Assembly (NCBI GenBank): GCA_943846715.1
Contig: OX044356.1
Span: forward strand, 1-64,000
Source: TMED14 sp002378565
GTDB taxonomy: Bacteria > Bacteroidota > Bacteroidia > Flavobacteriales > Schleiferiaceae
Direction of reading: 5' to 3'
Length of the DNA stretch: 64,000 nucleotides
Shown here: positions 19,525-28,417 of the stretch, one piece after another
How the letters are laid out: every line of letters begins with the position of its first letter
Numbering within the stretch: position 1 is the first letter of the stretch
Notes under the pieces: model-generated
Databases searched by the model: none
What the model was told of the DNA's origin: nothing
The model's input: only the letters and a program-made list of their open reading frames with translations
Program-made: the position numbers and the translations under genes

Positions 19525-20523
19525 TCAACTTGCGCTGGCAGCTACTGTCCACAATAAGATTGCCCCAGTGAGTGTCAATAATGCAATCAACCAGGTAGCC
19601 TTGATGTGGTTGTTGACAACGTGCTTAAGCACCAAGTGGTGAAGGTGGCGTTTGTCTGCCTGGAATGGGCTTAGGCCTCTTAGTATGCGTCTAGAGTATA
19701 CCTGAAGTGAATCTATCAGAGGGTACCAAAACAAAATAGCCACAAAGTAAAACGAAGGCACTCCCCCAACCTCGCTGTCATGGGACAGCAACATAGCTAC
19801 AGCTGCTGCGATGATTAACCCGATCACAGTGCTTCCGGAATCGCCCATGAAGGTATCTGCCTTCCGCTTGAAATTGAAAAACAAGTAACCCATTGTTGCT
19901 GAAGCAGTGATTAGTAGCAACCATGCCATGGCAGAGCTAACCTCCATAGATAAAAATATAATTCCTAAAAATCCCAGTGTCACCACTGTGTAGGATCCAA
20001 GCAGGCCATTGATGCCGTCAATGAAATTCACCGCATTGATGGTGAACTGAAAAAAAAGCAAGACCAGCAAAAACCCCCACCAGCCATCAATGACATGTAT
20101 ACCTAATGCCCCGTTGAAATCAATGGGGAGAATGTTCAGAGCATTGATCAATGAAGCGCTTAAAATCAATTGGATGGGTAACTTGATGCGATGACTCAGG
20201 GGCCATCTGTCATCATACAGCCCCATCGCGTACATAAGAAAAATGGCAGCCATGAGTGTGACAAAAGACGAGCGATCCATACTTTCAGGCGTTGCAAACA
20301 GAAGCCAAGCAATAAATATACAAGGGATAAGCACCATTCCGCCGATGCTTGGCGTGGGTCGCTTGTGAAGCTTTCGATCGTTAGGCACATCAATCCAATC
20401 GACCTTCAGTGCATACTTGATGACGCTAGGGGTAATTGTTATGACAGCTATAAAGGCTGCTACCATCGCTAACACAAGCGCTGGGTCAAGAGGGTCAGGA
20501 AGCAAGATAAATGAGTCATTCAT
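19525..20523 (-). CDS. WecA/MraY-like glycosyltransferase family 4 protein
   Basis: Integral-membrane enzyme that transfers a UDP-activated N-acetylhexosamine phosphate to undecaprenyl phosphate. The 332-residue protein has about ten transmembrane segments and the expected motifs: KLHKRPTPSIGGMVLIP, FIDGINGLLG and FMGDSGSTVIG, and a late cytoplasmic loop RRILRGLSPFQADKRHLHH. It is the first gene of the long minus-strand operon; a TAGATTTG box lies 27 bases upstream of its start. Confidence 0.92.
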   Translation of the reverse strand: MNDSFILLPDPLDPALVLAMVAAFIAVITITPSVIKYALKVDWIDVPNDRKLHKRPTPSIGGMVLIPCIFIAWLLFATPESMDRSSFVTLMAAIFLMYAMGLYDDRWPLSHRIKLPIQLILSASLINALNILPIDFNGALGIHVIDGWWGFLLVLLFFQFTINAVNFIDGINGLLGSYTVVTLGFLGIIFLSMEVSSAMAWLLLITASATMGYLFFNFKRKADTFMGDSGSTVIGLIIAAAVAMLLSHDSEVGGVPSFYFVAILFWYPLIDSLQVYSRRILRGLSPFQADKRHLHHLVLKHVVNNHIKATWLIALLTLTGAILLWTVAASAS

Positions 20524-20550
20524 TTTTCACTGGGATTCTATTGATTCCAA

Positions 20551-20598
20551 CAAATCTAAAGCAATCTTAAATCAATTGCACACCCTTGCGTATACTTG
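20551..20598. promoter_or_regulatory. Divergent promoter region between EPS operon and Kelch gene
   Basis: On the minus strand TAGATTTG (20558-20551) fits the -7 consensus for the EPS operon. On the plus strand TATACTTG (20591-20598), one mismatch from TAnnTTTG, lies 4 bases before the Kelch-gene ATG. No convincing -33 element was found for either. The close head-to-head arrangement allows shared regulation. Confidence 0.45.
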
Positions 20599-20602
20599 TA
20601 AA

Positions 20603-21979
20603 ATGAAACAAGTACTTTTTTTATTGTTTTTTTTGTTTGCATGTTCGCTCACATCAGTTGCTCAATCAGTCACTATTGATAGTGACGGAATCACTAAGGT
20701 AGCTTTTTCGAAAGGGCTCAGTGAAATTTACGTTCTGTATGACAATAGACTTGTCACCATAGATTTAGCCAAATCAATGTCAGAGGACACGATTTTTAAT
20801 GACAATGGGATTGAAATGGATGAATTGGTAGCCATCAGCAATCGTGACGAAAGTTACTTTTTATCGCCAAGTGGAGGAGGCGTTTTCTTGATGAAAAACC
20901 ACGCATTAATTAAAATAGACAATTCCTTTGAACATCAAATGCAAACCGAAGCAGGCGTGTTTATTTATAAAGATCACATTTATAAATATGGTGGTTATGG
21001 ATTTTGGTCTGATAGACACTTTATTACTCGATTTGATTTTGAAACCAATGAATGGGAACTGGTCAATTTCTCAAAAAGCGAGACTATCCCCAGGGGAAGA
21101 CGTCATTCGATTGTAAAAGTCATAGGCGATGACCTGTATGTCATAGGAGGAGTTATGGCCAATGAACGTAACCCATTGGTTACTGAGAGCACTGATGAGA
21201 TTTGGAAATTTGATTTAGTTGAAGGCGTATGGGAGTACTTAGGTGAACTAAATCAGTCATCAGCCAAGCTAATCAACTTTCAAATCACGGATTTTGACGA
21301 TAACATCATAGTTAGTAACGCCCATGACGACCTTTTGCAAGTCATTGATATAACCAATAACAAAATTAAATCATACAGCAGAACGTCATTTACTAGAAAA
21401 TTAAGTGGTGCGGCAATACCAAATGCGGAAGGACTATTCTTCTACGAGAATCACTTTTATGGATTCTTTAAAGAAAACACTTCCATTGATCAAATGACTT
21501 TAGTAAGAAGAAGTAACGATGAAATTTTTGTAAAACTTATTTCGGATGAAGCCCTTTACAAAAAAGAAACGAGGCTTGGGTCGATCATCCCCACTGCCAT
21601 GCTCCTTGCTTTGTTAATCCCTGTAGGGATGCTGGCAAATAAAAGAAAAAAGCAGAGCGGCAAGCTTTTGCTAAAGAAGGGTCAGGTGTATTTAAATCAA
21701 AAAATAATTTTTTTAGAGCCCTTAAATTTGACCGTATTAATCTATTTACTGGATTCAACAGAACAGGTTTATGCAAAAGACCTCATTGCATTGATAGATA
21801 AACCCCATTTAGATTATTCTCACTCAACAAGGATAATGAATGATGTTTTATATAAAACAAATTATGTCTTAATAACCGCATTGAAAACGGAGAACGACAT
21901 CATACAAATAAACAAATCCACATTTGACAAGCGACTGAAGGTGTACTCGGTTGACAAAGACGTGTTTATTAATTTTTAA
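20603..21979 (+). CDS. Kelch-propeller membrane protein with cytoplasmic winged-helix-like tail
   Basis: The start at 20603 gives a signal peptide (MKQVLFLLFFLFACSLTSVAQ); an open frame extends upstream but overlaps the neighbouring gene. The 458-residue product has Kelch-like repeats from about 25 to 310 (YKYGGYGFWSDRHFITRFDF, DDLYVIGGVMANERNP, EIWKFDLVEGVWEYLG), then one transmembrane helix at about 327-345. A basic cytoplasmic segment of about 110 residues follows. Its pattern (ILEPLNLTVLIYLLDST-like helix, AKDLIALID, STRIMNDVLYKTNYVLIT) looks like an OmpR-type winged helix. This suggests a one-component membrane regulator sensing something in the periplasm. The gene is more AT-rich than its neighbours and divergent from the EPS operon. 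Confidence 0.65.
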   Translation: MKQVLFLLFFLFACSLTSVAQSVTIDSDGITKVAFSKGLSEIYVLYDNRLVTIDLAKSMSEDTIFNDNGIEMDELVAISNRDESYFLSPSGGGVFLMKNHALIKIDNSFEHQMQTEAGVFIYKDHIYKYGGYGFWSDRHFITRFDFETNEWELVNFSKSETIPRGRRHSIVKVIGDDLYVIGGVMANERNPLVTESTDEIWKFDLVEGVWEYLGELNQSSAKLINFQITDFDDNIIVSNAHDDLLQVIDITNNKIKSYSRTSFTRKLSGAAIPNAEGLFFYENHFYGFFKENTSIDQMTLVRRSNDEIFVKLISDEALYKKETRLGSIIPTAMLLALLIPVGMLANKRKKQSGKLLLKKGQVYLNQKIIFLEPLNLTVLIYLLDSTEQVYAKDLIALIDKPHLDYSHSTRIMNDVLYKTNYVLITALKTENDIIQINKSTFDKRLKVYSVDKDVFINF

Positions 21980-22060
21980 CCCCTGTTGAATCCTGTGAAC
22001 AGGATCAAGTCAATCCAGCGGGCACAAGCAAGCTTGAAATCGGATGAGTTGCGCTCTGTG

Positions 22061-25000
22061 CTACAGCAGCGTCCAGCCCTTGCCAAGCATAGGTTCAGCC
22101 ACCTTGAACTTCACCTGCTTGGACTCGCCTGTGGCGATGTTGGTGATGGTTACCTTGTCATTTCTGCCGTACTTCTTGCTGCTTGAAGCCTGCCTGCTGG
22201 CTGGGTTTGCTGGCTGTGGTGCCTGATGCTGGCGTTGAACCGGGTTGTTGCGTCGGCTGCGTCGGCTGCCTTGGCCAGATTGCGGGTTGTTTTGATCGTC
22301 TTGCGATCCCTCATCATTGCCAGGGCCAGAGGTTGTGTACTCCTGCTTCATGCTGCGCTGAGGTGCGCGTTGCATGCTTTGCGCTGCCCGTTGCGGATCT
22401 TGGTTTTCTATAGGTAGCCCTGCATTGAAAAGGAAAGACACGATGCTTTGGTTCATTTCATCGAGCATCCCCATGAACAAATCGTAGGATTCATGCTTGT
22501 AAATAAGCAAGGGATCCTTCTGCTCATAGACAGCGCCCTGCACATTCTGGCGGAGGTCATCCATGTTTCTCAAGTGCTCCTTCCAGTTGTCATCAATCAT
22601 CGAAAGCACCACGCCCTTTTCCATATCCTGGATCAGGGTCTGACCTTCTGTTTCAATGGCCTGATCCAAATTGCTGGCAACCTGAAGCCCTTTTGATCCA
22701 TCGGTGAAAGGCACAAGAATTTTGGTGATTTGATCACCCTGCTCCTTCTTCACATTGTGCAATACGGGAAGCGCTTGCGTTGCCACACGTTGGTTCTTTG
22801 CTTGGTAATGTGACATGGCAGCATCAAAAGTGGCATCACTGAGTTCCGTCGTTTTGTACTGCTCAAAAAGCTTCTCCGACACGGGTGTCTCCATGCCATA
22901 AGTCTGGAAACAGCTGAGCTTGTAGGAAGCGTAAGCAGGGTTGCCGTTAGCTGCATCTTGTGCGCTGCTTGAGCTGTAACTGCTCGCCTTGTTGGCAATC
23001 ATGTACGCATTTTCCAAGGCCATGTTGGCAATATCCAAGCTGAGGCGCTCACCCGACAGGGCGTTCTTGCGTTTCTTGTAAATGCCTGTCCGCTGTGAGT
23101 TCATCACATCATCATAATCCAACAGTCGCTTACGCATTCCAAAGTTGTTTTCCTCAACCTTCTTTTGTGCCCTTTCAATGGAGTTGCTCACCATCTTGTG
23201 CTGAATGACCTCGCCCTCTTGATGGCCCATGCGGTCCATCATCTTGGCAATGCGCTCAGAGCCAAAGAGGCGCATGAGTTTGTCCTCAAGTGACACAAAA
23301 AACTGAGAAGAACCAGGATCACCCTGCCTTCCTGCACGACCCCTGAGCTGACGATCCACACGGCGCGAATCATGGCGCTCAGTACCTACAATGGCTAGGC
23401 CGCCTGCAGCCTTTGCCTCATCGGTGAGCTTGATGTCTGTGCCACGGCCAGCCATGTTGGTGGCAATGGTGACAGTGCCTGGACGACCCGCTTCAGCGAC
23501 AATGTCTGCCTCCTTTTGGTGAAGCTTTGCATTGAGAACCTGGTGCGGGACCTTACGCATGTTAAGGGCCCGAGCAAAGAGCTCAGAAATCTCTACCGAT
23601 GTTGTGCCTACAAGCACCGGCCTACCGGAATCCCTCAAGGTGATCACCTCATCAATGGCCGCATTGTATTTTTCTCTGTTGGTCTTGTAAACCAAATCTT
23701 GCCGATCGTCACGGACAATGGGTCGGTTGGTTGGGATCACCGTCACATCCAGCTTGTAAATCTCATAGAATTCACCTGCCTCAGTTTCTGCCGTACCTGT
23801 CATGCCAGACAGCTTGTTGTACATCCTGAAATAGTTCTGCAAGGTGATCGTTGCATAGGTCTGTGTCGCCGCCTCAATGGTCACATCCTCCTTAGCCTCA
23901 AGGGCTTGGTGCAAGCCATCAGAATAGCGCCTGCCATCCATGATGCGGCCAGTTTGTTCATCCACGATTTTCACCTTGGAATCCATCACCACGTACTCAA
24001 CGTCCTTTTCAAACAAAGCGTAAGCCTTCAAGAGCTGACTCATGGCGTGAACGCGCTCACTCTTGAGCCTGTAGTCCTTCAACAAGGCATCTTTCTGCTG
24101 TGCCTTGGAGGCAAGGTCCACGTTAGACTGCTCAATGACGTTCAGATCCGTTGACATGTCAGGCATCAAGAAGAAGTCTGCGCTGGTGCGCTCACTCAAG
24201 AGCTCAATGCCCTTGTCGGTGAGGTTGATCTGGTTGGTCTTCTCCTCAATGGTGAAGAACAAATCCACATCAATCTTCTTCATTTGCTTGCCCTGCTCAG
24301 CCATGTAAACCCCTTCCGTCTTCTGGAGGAGTTGCTTGGTGCCTTCCGTCGAAAGGAACTTAATCAAGGCCTTGTTCTTTGGAAGGGCACGGAATGAACG
24401 CAACAGCTCGACGCCACCTTGCTCATTGTCGCCTGCTTCAATCAGTATTTTCGCCTGCCTCAAAGACTCCTGAGCCACTGCTTTCTGGTGATTCAACAGA
24501 TCCACCACATGGGACTTGAGGTGGGTGTATTCCTGCACATCGCCATTGGGGGTTGGTCCAGAAATAATCAAAGGTGTCCGGGCATCATCAATCAACACAG
24601 AATCTACCTCATCCACAATGGCAAAGTGATGCTTTTGCTGGACAAGATCGCCCATCTCTTTAGCCATGTTGTCACGCAAGTAATCAAAGCCAAATTCATT
24701 GTTGGTTCCAAAAATGACATCCTTTCGGTAGGCCATTCTTCGCTCCTCAGAGTTGGGTTGGTGCTTGTCAATGCAATCGACCTCCAAACCATGGAACTGG
24801 TACATCGGACCCATCCACTCCGCATCTCGCTTAGCCAGGTAGTTGTTCACCGTCACCACATGTACCCCGCGGCCAGACAAGGCATTGAGGTAGACAGGCA
24901 AGGTGGCAACCAAGGTCTTGCCCTCACCAGTAGCCATCTCTGCAATGCGGCCCTGATGCAGTACCACACCACCGATCAGCTGCACATCGTAGTGCACCAT

Positions 25001-25510
25001 GTTCCAGGTCACGTCAATGCCTGCCGCTGACCATGTTTGGTGCCAAGTTGCGGTTTGCGTTGCGTCATCTGAAATGCTGACGGCATCCAAAGTGGCAGCA
25101 AGGCTTCGATCCAACACCGTGGCCTGAACAACCAAATCGCCATTGGACCATTGCTTGGCCGTTTCACGGATGACCGCAAAGGCCTCTGGTAAAATGTCAG
25201 TAAGGATGGACTCTTCCTTGTCAAGTAAATCTTTTTCTGCCTGTTCAAGCTGCTTGTACAGGTCATCCTTCTCAGCAAAATTTTCTGTTGACTCAATCTG
25301 CTGCTTAAGGTCGTCAATGATCTCCTGCTCAGGCTTACCCCCCTCTTTCAAGCGCAGCTTAAAGTCTGCGGTCTTGTCTCTCAAACCCTGTGCAGTGATG
25401 CCTTTGATGGCAGCTTCAGCAGCATGAATCTTCTCGATGAAGGGTTTGATCTCCTTGATGTCTCTTTCCGACTTATCCCCAAGGAGTTTTTTGAGTAGGT
25501 TTTGAATCAT
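22061..25510 (-). CDS. secA: SecA preprotein translocase ATPase
   Basis: Motor ATPase that drives proteins through SecYEG. It has 1,149 residues, long but normal for Bacteroidota SecA, which carry insertions in the nucleotide-binding domain. Walker A is GEGKT at 195-199, and the DEAD-like motif is IVDEVDSVLIDDARTPLI. GTATNMAGRGTDIKL-type and QLRGRAGRQGDPGSSQFF motifs mark the second ATPase domain. The C-terminus has a Gln/Arg/Pro-rich disordered linker, then a conserved KYGRNDKVTI...GKGWTLL tail instead of the zinc-binding CxCx8CH motif. It lies downstream of the DUF2795 gene and probably shares its promoter. Confidence 0.97.
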   Translation of the reverse strand: MIQNLLKKLLGDKSERDIKEIKPFIEKIHAAEAAIKGITAQGLRDKTADFKLRLKEGGKPEQEIIDDLKQQIESTENFAEKDDLYKQLEQAEKDLLDKEESILTDILPEAFAVIRETAKQWSNGDLVVQATVLDRSLAATLDAVSISDDATQTATWHQTWSAAGIDVTWNMVHYDVQLIGGVVLHQGRIAEMATGEGKTLVATLPVYLNALSGRGVHVVTVNNYLAKRDAEWMGPMYQFHGLEVDCIDKHQPNSEERRMAYRKDVIFGTNNEFGFDYLRDNMAKEMGDLVQQKHHFAIVDEVDSVLIDDARTPLIISGPTPNGDVQEYTHLKSHVVDLLNHQKAVAQESLRQAKILIEAGDNEQGGVELLRSFRALPKNKALIKFLSTEGTKQLLQKTEGVYMAEQGKQMKKIDVDLFFTIEEKTNQINLTDKGIELLSERTSADFFLMPDMSTDLNVIEQSNVDLASKAQQKDALLKDYRLKSERVHAMSQLLKAYALFEKDVEYVVMDSKVKIVDEQTGRIMDGRRYSDGLHQALEAKEDVTIEAATQTYATITLQNYFRMYNKLSGMTGTAETEAGEFYEIYKLDVTVIPTNRPIVRDDRQDLVYKTNREKYNAAIDEVITLRDSGRPVLVGTTSVEISELFARALNMRKVPHQVLNAKLHQKEADIVAEAGRPGTVTIATNMAGRGTDIKLTDEAKAAGGLAIVGTERHDSRRVDRQLRGRAGRQGDPGSSQFFVSLEDKLMRLFGSERIAKMMDRMGHQEGEVIQHKMVSNSIERAQKKVEENNFGMRKRLLDYDDVMNSQRTGIYKKRKNALSGERLSLDIANMALENAYMIANKASSYSSSSAQDAANGNPAYASYKLSCFQTYGMETPVSEKLFEQYKTTELSDATFDAAMSHYQAKNQRVATQALPVLHNVKKEQGDQITKILVPFTDGSKGLQVASNLDQAIETEGQTLIQDMEKGVVLSMIDDNWKEHLRNMDDLRQNVQGAVYEQKDPLLIYKHESYDLFMGMLDEMNQSIVSFLFNAGLPIENQDPQRAAQSMQRAPQRSMKQEYTTSGPGNDEGSQDDQNNPQSGQGSRRSRRNNPVQRQHQAPQPANPASRQASSSKKYGRNDKVTITNIATGESKQVKFKVAEPMLGKGWTLL

Positions 25511-25530
25511 GACAGCTTATTCATCTGTTA

Positions 25531-25549
25531 ATCACGTGCGCAACGTGAT
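25531..25549. promoter_or_regulatory. Inverted repeat between DUF2795 gene and secA
   Basis: ATCACGT (25531-25537) and ACGTGAT (25543-25549) form a perfect 7-bp stem with a 5-base loop. It overlaps the last base of the DUF2795 stop and ends 21 bases before the secA start. It could fold in the mRNA and tune secA translation. No T-run follows on the transcribed strand, so it does not look like a full terminator. Confidence 0.4.
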
Positions 25550-25773
25550 CAATACTCATCTTCATTCCACAAGAAATCATCATCTGTGGGGTAGTCAGGC
25601 CAGATATCAATGATACCTTCATAGGTCTCGGGCTCTTCTTCCTCAACCTGTTGAAGGTTTTCAACCACCTCCATGGGGGCGCCTGAACGGATAGAGTAAT
25701 CGATGAGTTCGTCCTTGGTGGCGGGCCATGGCGCGTCACTGAGGTAAGAGGCAAGTTCAAGGGTCCAGTACAT
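25549..25773 (-). CDS. DUF2795 small acidic protein
   Basis: A 74-residue acidic protein beginning MYWTLELASYLSDAPWPATK, with DELIDYSIRSGAPMEVVENL typical of DUF2795 proteins found throughout Bacteroidota. The tail is rich in Asp, Glu and Trp. Its biochemical role is unknown. It lies 38 bases upstream of secA in the same direction with its own strong promoter, so it is probably the first gene of a secA transcript. I see no signal peptide or membrane segment. Confidence 0.85.
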   Translation of the reverse strand: MYWTLELASYLSDAPWPATKDELIDYSIRSGAPMEVVENLQQVEEEEPETYEGIIDIWPDYPTDDDFLWNEDEY

Positions 25774-25820
25774 GATTGTAAGGTGTAGGAAAGACGCAGA
25801 TTAAAGGGTAGTCAGTTGCG

Positions 25821-25851
25821 CAAAAGTAATTTTTTATTTGACGTAGGCAAA
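25821..25851 (-). promoter_or_regulatory. Promoter of DUF2795-secA unit
   Basis: On the minus strand TTTG (25851-25848), a 19-base spacer, and TACTTTTG (25828-25821) match the Bacteroidota consensus TTTG-N19-TAnnTTTG exactly. The start codon is 47 bases downstream of the -7 box. This is the best-formed promoter I found in the window. Confidence 0.7.
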
Positions 25852-25861
25852 TAAGAACAAT

Positions 25862-26464
25862 CTACTTTGCCACCCAAGGGATATCCAAAACGTCAAAAGT
25901 CGTGCCCAGCCAACGACTCAGCGTAAAAAAATAATCACTCAATCGGTTGATATAAGGCATAGAATCCCCTGGAAAGGGCTTGTTTTCTGCATCGAGCTTG
26001 CTTTGCAAGGCCGCACAATGCCTCTCAGCCCTGCGACAAACTGTCCGACAAACATGCGCTTGGCTGATGACAACATGTCCGCCAGGCAAAATAAATTGCT
26101 TCATTGGCGTCAAATCTTGATCCATGGTGTCGATAGCAAGCTCCAAGTCAACGGTCCATTGCGAATGAATCACAGGCAGTTTTCCCACCATGTCTGGCAG
26201 GTCATTGGCCATGTGTGATCCGATGCTGAACAAGTGGCTTTGAACGTTGCCCAGCTCAGCCAACCTTAGCTTGAGCGCGTCTTGCTTGTCGGAATTTGCT
26301 TCGTTGCCTGTTTCTGTGTTGAGCAAATCCTTGAGCATCCCAACCTGTGCGTTGAGCTCATCCAGGCTGCCATAGGCGTCAAGCCGTGAGTCTGCCTTGC
26401 TGATGCGTGTGCCGCTGAACAAGCCCGTTGTGCCCTTGTCTCCAGATTTGGTGTAGATCTTCAT
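25862..26464 (-). CDS. Cob(I)alamin adenosyltransferase (PduO/MMAB type)
   Basis: Converts cob(I)alamin to adenosylcobalamin using ATP. It has 200 residues. The N-terminal ATP-binding motif MKIYTKSGDKGTTGLFSG and the catalytic-site helix VCRTVCRRAERHC are characteristic of the PduO family. YINRLSDYFFTLSRW near the end completes the family pattern. It starts one base after the stop of the upstream amidophosphoribosyltransferase-like gene, so the two are probably co-transcribed. No cobalamin biosynthesis genes are nearby, which fits salvage of imported corrinoid. Confidence 0.93.
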   Translation of the reverse strand: MKIYTKSGDKGTTGLFSGTRISKADSRLDAYGSLDELNAQVGMLKDLLNTETGNEANSDKQDALKLRLAELGNVQSHLFSIGSHMANDLPDMVGKLPVIHSQWTVDLELAIDTMDQDLTPMKQFILPGGHVVISQAHVCRTVCRRAERHCAALQSKLDAENKPFPGDSMPYINRLSDYFFTLSRWLGTTFDVLDIPWVAK

Positions 26465-26465
26465 G

Positions 26466-28367
26466 TCAGTAGGCGCGTTGATTGTTGCCCTCCATGTAGT
26501 TCACGAAGCTTTGATTGGCCACACGGGTGCCGCCGGGGGTGGGGTAGTTGCCAGTAAAATACCAGTCGCCAAGGTTTTGCGGGCAAGAAGCGTGCAAATC
26601 CTCAATGCGTTGGTAAATGATCTTGACCTCAGCCTTCACGTGCTTTGGTGTGAGGATGACGGCGATTTCATGCGAAATCTCATCTGCAGAAAAATGTTTG
26701 TAGACCGCCTTCACGGCATTGATTTGCTTCTCCTTGGGTTTGTTGAGCTCGGATTTTGCTAGCTCATAGGCCTCAGGGAGAACCTGATCGAGCTTTCGCT
26801 TCTTGAGCAGCGAAACCACCGCTTGGAATGCGGCAAAATCTTTCATTCGTGCCATGTCAATGCCGTAGCAATCGGGGTAACGAATCTGTGGGGCAGAAGA
26901 CACGATGATGATGCGCTTAGGGCCAAGCTTGTCAAGCATTCCTAAAATACTCTTTCTCAGCGTGGTGCCTCGGACAATGCTGTCATCCACCGCAACCAAG
27001 CTGTCCTGAGGGCCAACCAAGTTGTAGGTGCTGTCATACACATGAGCTACCATGTCATCCCTGCCTGTATCCTCTGCAATGAAGGTCCGGAGCTTGATGT
27101 CCTTCCACGCAATCTTTTCCACGCGGGGACGCTGCATCATGATGTCCATGACGTCCTTTTCCTTAGGGCTTTTGCCCAACCCGATGATGGCTTTTGCCTT
27201 CAATTCATTCAGCAAATCTTCTGCGCCTTGAACCAGGCCCATGTAGCTGATTTCAGCGGTGTTAGGGATGAAGCTGAAGACCGTGTGGTCAAAGTTGCCG
27301 CCCGAAGCTTCCATCACCCGATGGGTGAGTCGGCGGCCAAGCTCAATGCGCTCCTTGTAGATGTCGCCGTCATTGCCCCGTGAGAAGTAGATGCGTTCAA
27401 AAGAACAAGCCAACCGCTCCTTGGGGGTTAAGATTTTCTCGATGCTGAGATCGCCATTTTTTCTGATCCAAACCATGTGGCCAGGAGGGACCTCCTTCAC
27501 CTGATCGAAAGTCAGGCCAAAAGCCGTTTGAATGACCGGACGTTCAGAAGCCACCACGGCCACTTCATCATCCACATAGTAGTAAGCTGGACGGATGCCG
27601 TTAGGATCCCTCAATAGGAACCCATCGCCCTGACCAACCATGCCACCCATGGCATAACCACCGTCCCAGACCTCTGAGGCTTTTTTTATCACCCTGTTGA
27701 GGTCTAAGTTGTCAGCAATGAATTGGCTTCGGTGGCCTTTATCCAAGCCGTGAACAGTCTTCGCCTCCTCATGCAAACGGTCGTTTTCCACATCCAGGAA
27801 ATGCCCGATCTTCTCCATGATGGTCACCGTGTCAGTGCTCACCTTGGGGTGCTGTCCAAAGCTCACCAGTTCCTCCATCAGCTCTTCCGTGTTGGTCATG
27901 TTGAAATTGCCAGCCACAATCAAGTTGCGGCTCATGAAGTTGCTCTGTCGGAGGAAAGGATGGCAGGCCTCAATGCTGTTGCCGCCGTGGGTGCCATACC
28001 GCAAATGCCCCATGTAAATCTCACAGGCAAAGGGCAGATTCTCCTTTACCCACTTGGCGTCCTTGAGCCGCTCAGGCTTGCCGTCCAAGCGCTCAGCCAG
28101 GCTAAGTTGAATGCGCCCATAGATATCTTGCATCGGCTTAGGCTCAATGCTGCGGTAGCGTGTGATGTAACGCTTCCCAGGAGGCATACCCATCTTGATG
28201 CCAGCCAATCCCGCGCCATCTTGGCCACGGTTGTGCTGCTTTTCCATCATCAGAATCATCTTATTCAGGCCATACAAAGCCGTCCCGTAGGTTTCCAGGT
28301 AATGGTCCAGGGGTTTGCGAAGTCTAAGGAGTGCTATGCCGCACTCATGCTTGATGGCGTCGCTCAT
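26466..28367 (-). CDS. Amidophosphoribosyltransferase-like protein (PurF family, long Bacteroidota type)
   Basis: Class II glutamine amidotransferase joined to a phosphoribosyltransferase domain. I place the start at 28367 (MSDAIKHECGIALLRL) because a TACCTTTG box lies 7 bases upstream and Cys9 then heads the conserved CGIA motif; maturation would need removal of a short propeptide. The product is 633 residues, longer than typical PurF (about 500). Other motifs are KQHNRGQDGAG, YMGHLRYGTHG and the PRPP loop VAVDDSIVRGTTLRKS. The reaction would be formation of phosphoribosylamine, the first step of purine synthesis. The extra length makes a specialised paralogue possible. Confidence 0.85.
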   Translation of the reverse strand: MSDAIKHECGIALLRLRKPLDHYLETYGTALYGLNKMILMMEKQHNRGQDGAGLAGIKMGMPPGKRYITRYRSIEPKPMQDIYGRIQLSLAERLDGKPERLKDAKWVKENLPFACEIYMGHLRYGTHGGNSIEACHPFLRQSNFMSRNLIVAGNFNMTNTEELMEELVSFGQHPKVSTDTVTIMEKIGHFLDVENDRLHEEAKTVHGLDKGHRSQFIADNLDLNRVIKKASEVWDGGYAMGGMVGQGDGFLLRDPNGIRPAYYYVDDEVAVVASERPVIQTAFGLTFDQVKEVPPGHMVWIRKNGDLSIEKILTPKERLACSFERIYFSRGNDGDIYKERIELGRRLTHRVMEASGGNFDHTVFSFIPNTAEISYMGLVQGAEDLLNELKAKAIIGLGKSPKEKDVMDIMMQRPRVEKIAWKDIKLRTFIAEDTGRDDMVAHVYDSTYNLVGPQDSLVAVDDSIVRGTTLRKSILGMLDKLGPKRIIIVSSAPQIRYPDCYGIDMARMKDFAAFQAVVSLLKKRKLDQVLPEAYELAKSELNKPKEKQINAVKAVYKHFSADEISHEIAVILTPKHVKAEVKIIYQRIEDLHASCPQNLGDWYFTGNYPTPGGTRVANQSFVNYMEGNNQRAY

Positions 28368-28374
28368 GAAGTGA

Positions 28375-28399
28375 CAAAGGTAATGCTTGACTATCTTTG
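28375..28399. promoter_or_regulatory. Back-to-back promoters for purF-like and ACMSD genes
   Basis: Minus strand: TACCTTTG (28382-28375), 7 bases before the purF-like ATG. Plus strand: TATCTTTG (28392-28399), 18 bases before the ACMSD ATG at 28418. Both match TAnnTTTG exactly, and only 9 bases separate the two boxes, so simultaneous initiation would be mutually exclusive. Confidence 0.6.
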
Positions 28400-28417
28400 C
28401 TAAACAGAAAACCTGCC

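Noticed and set aside
21980..22060. Terminator between the Kelch gene and secA
   Set aside because: Only a weak CCTGTT/AACAGG inverted repeat without a T-run is present.
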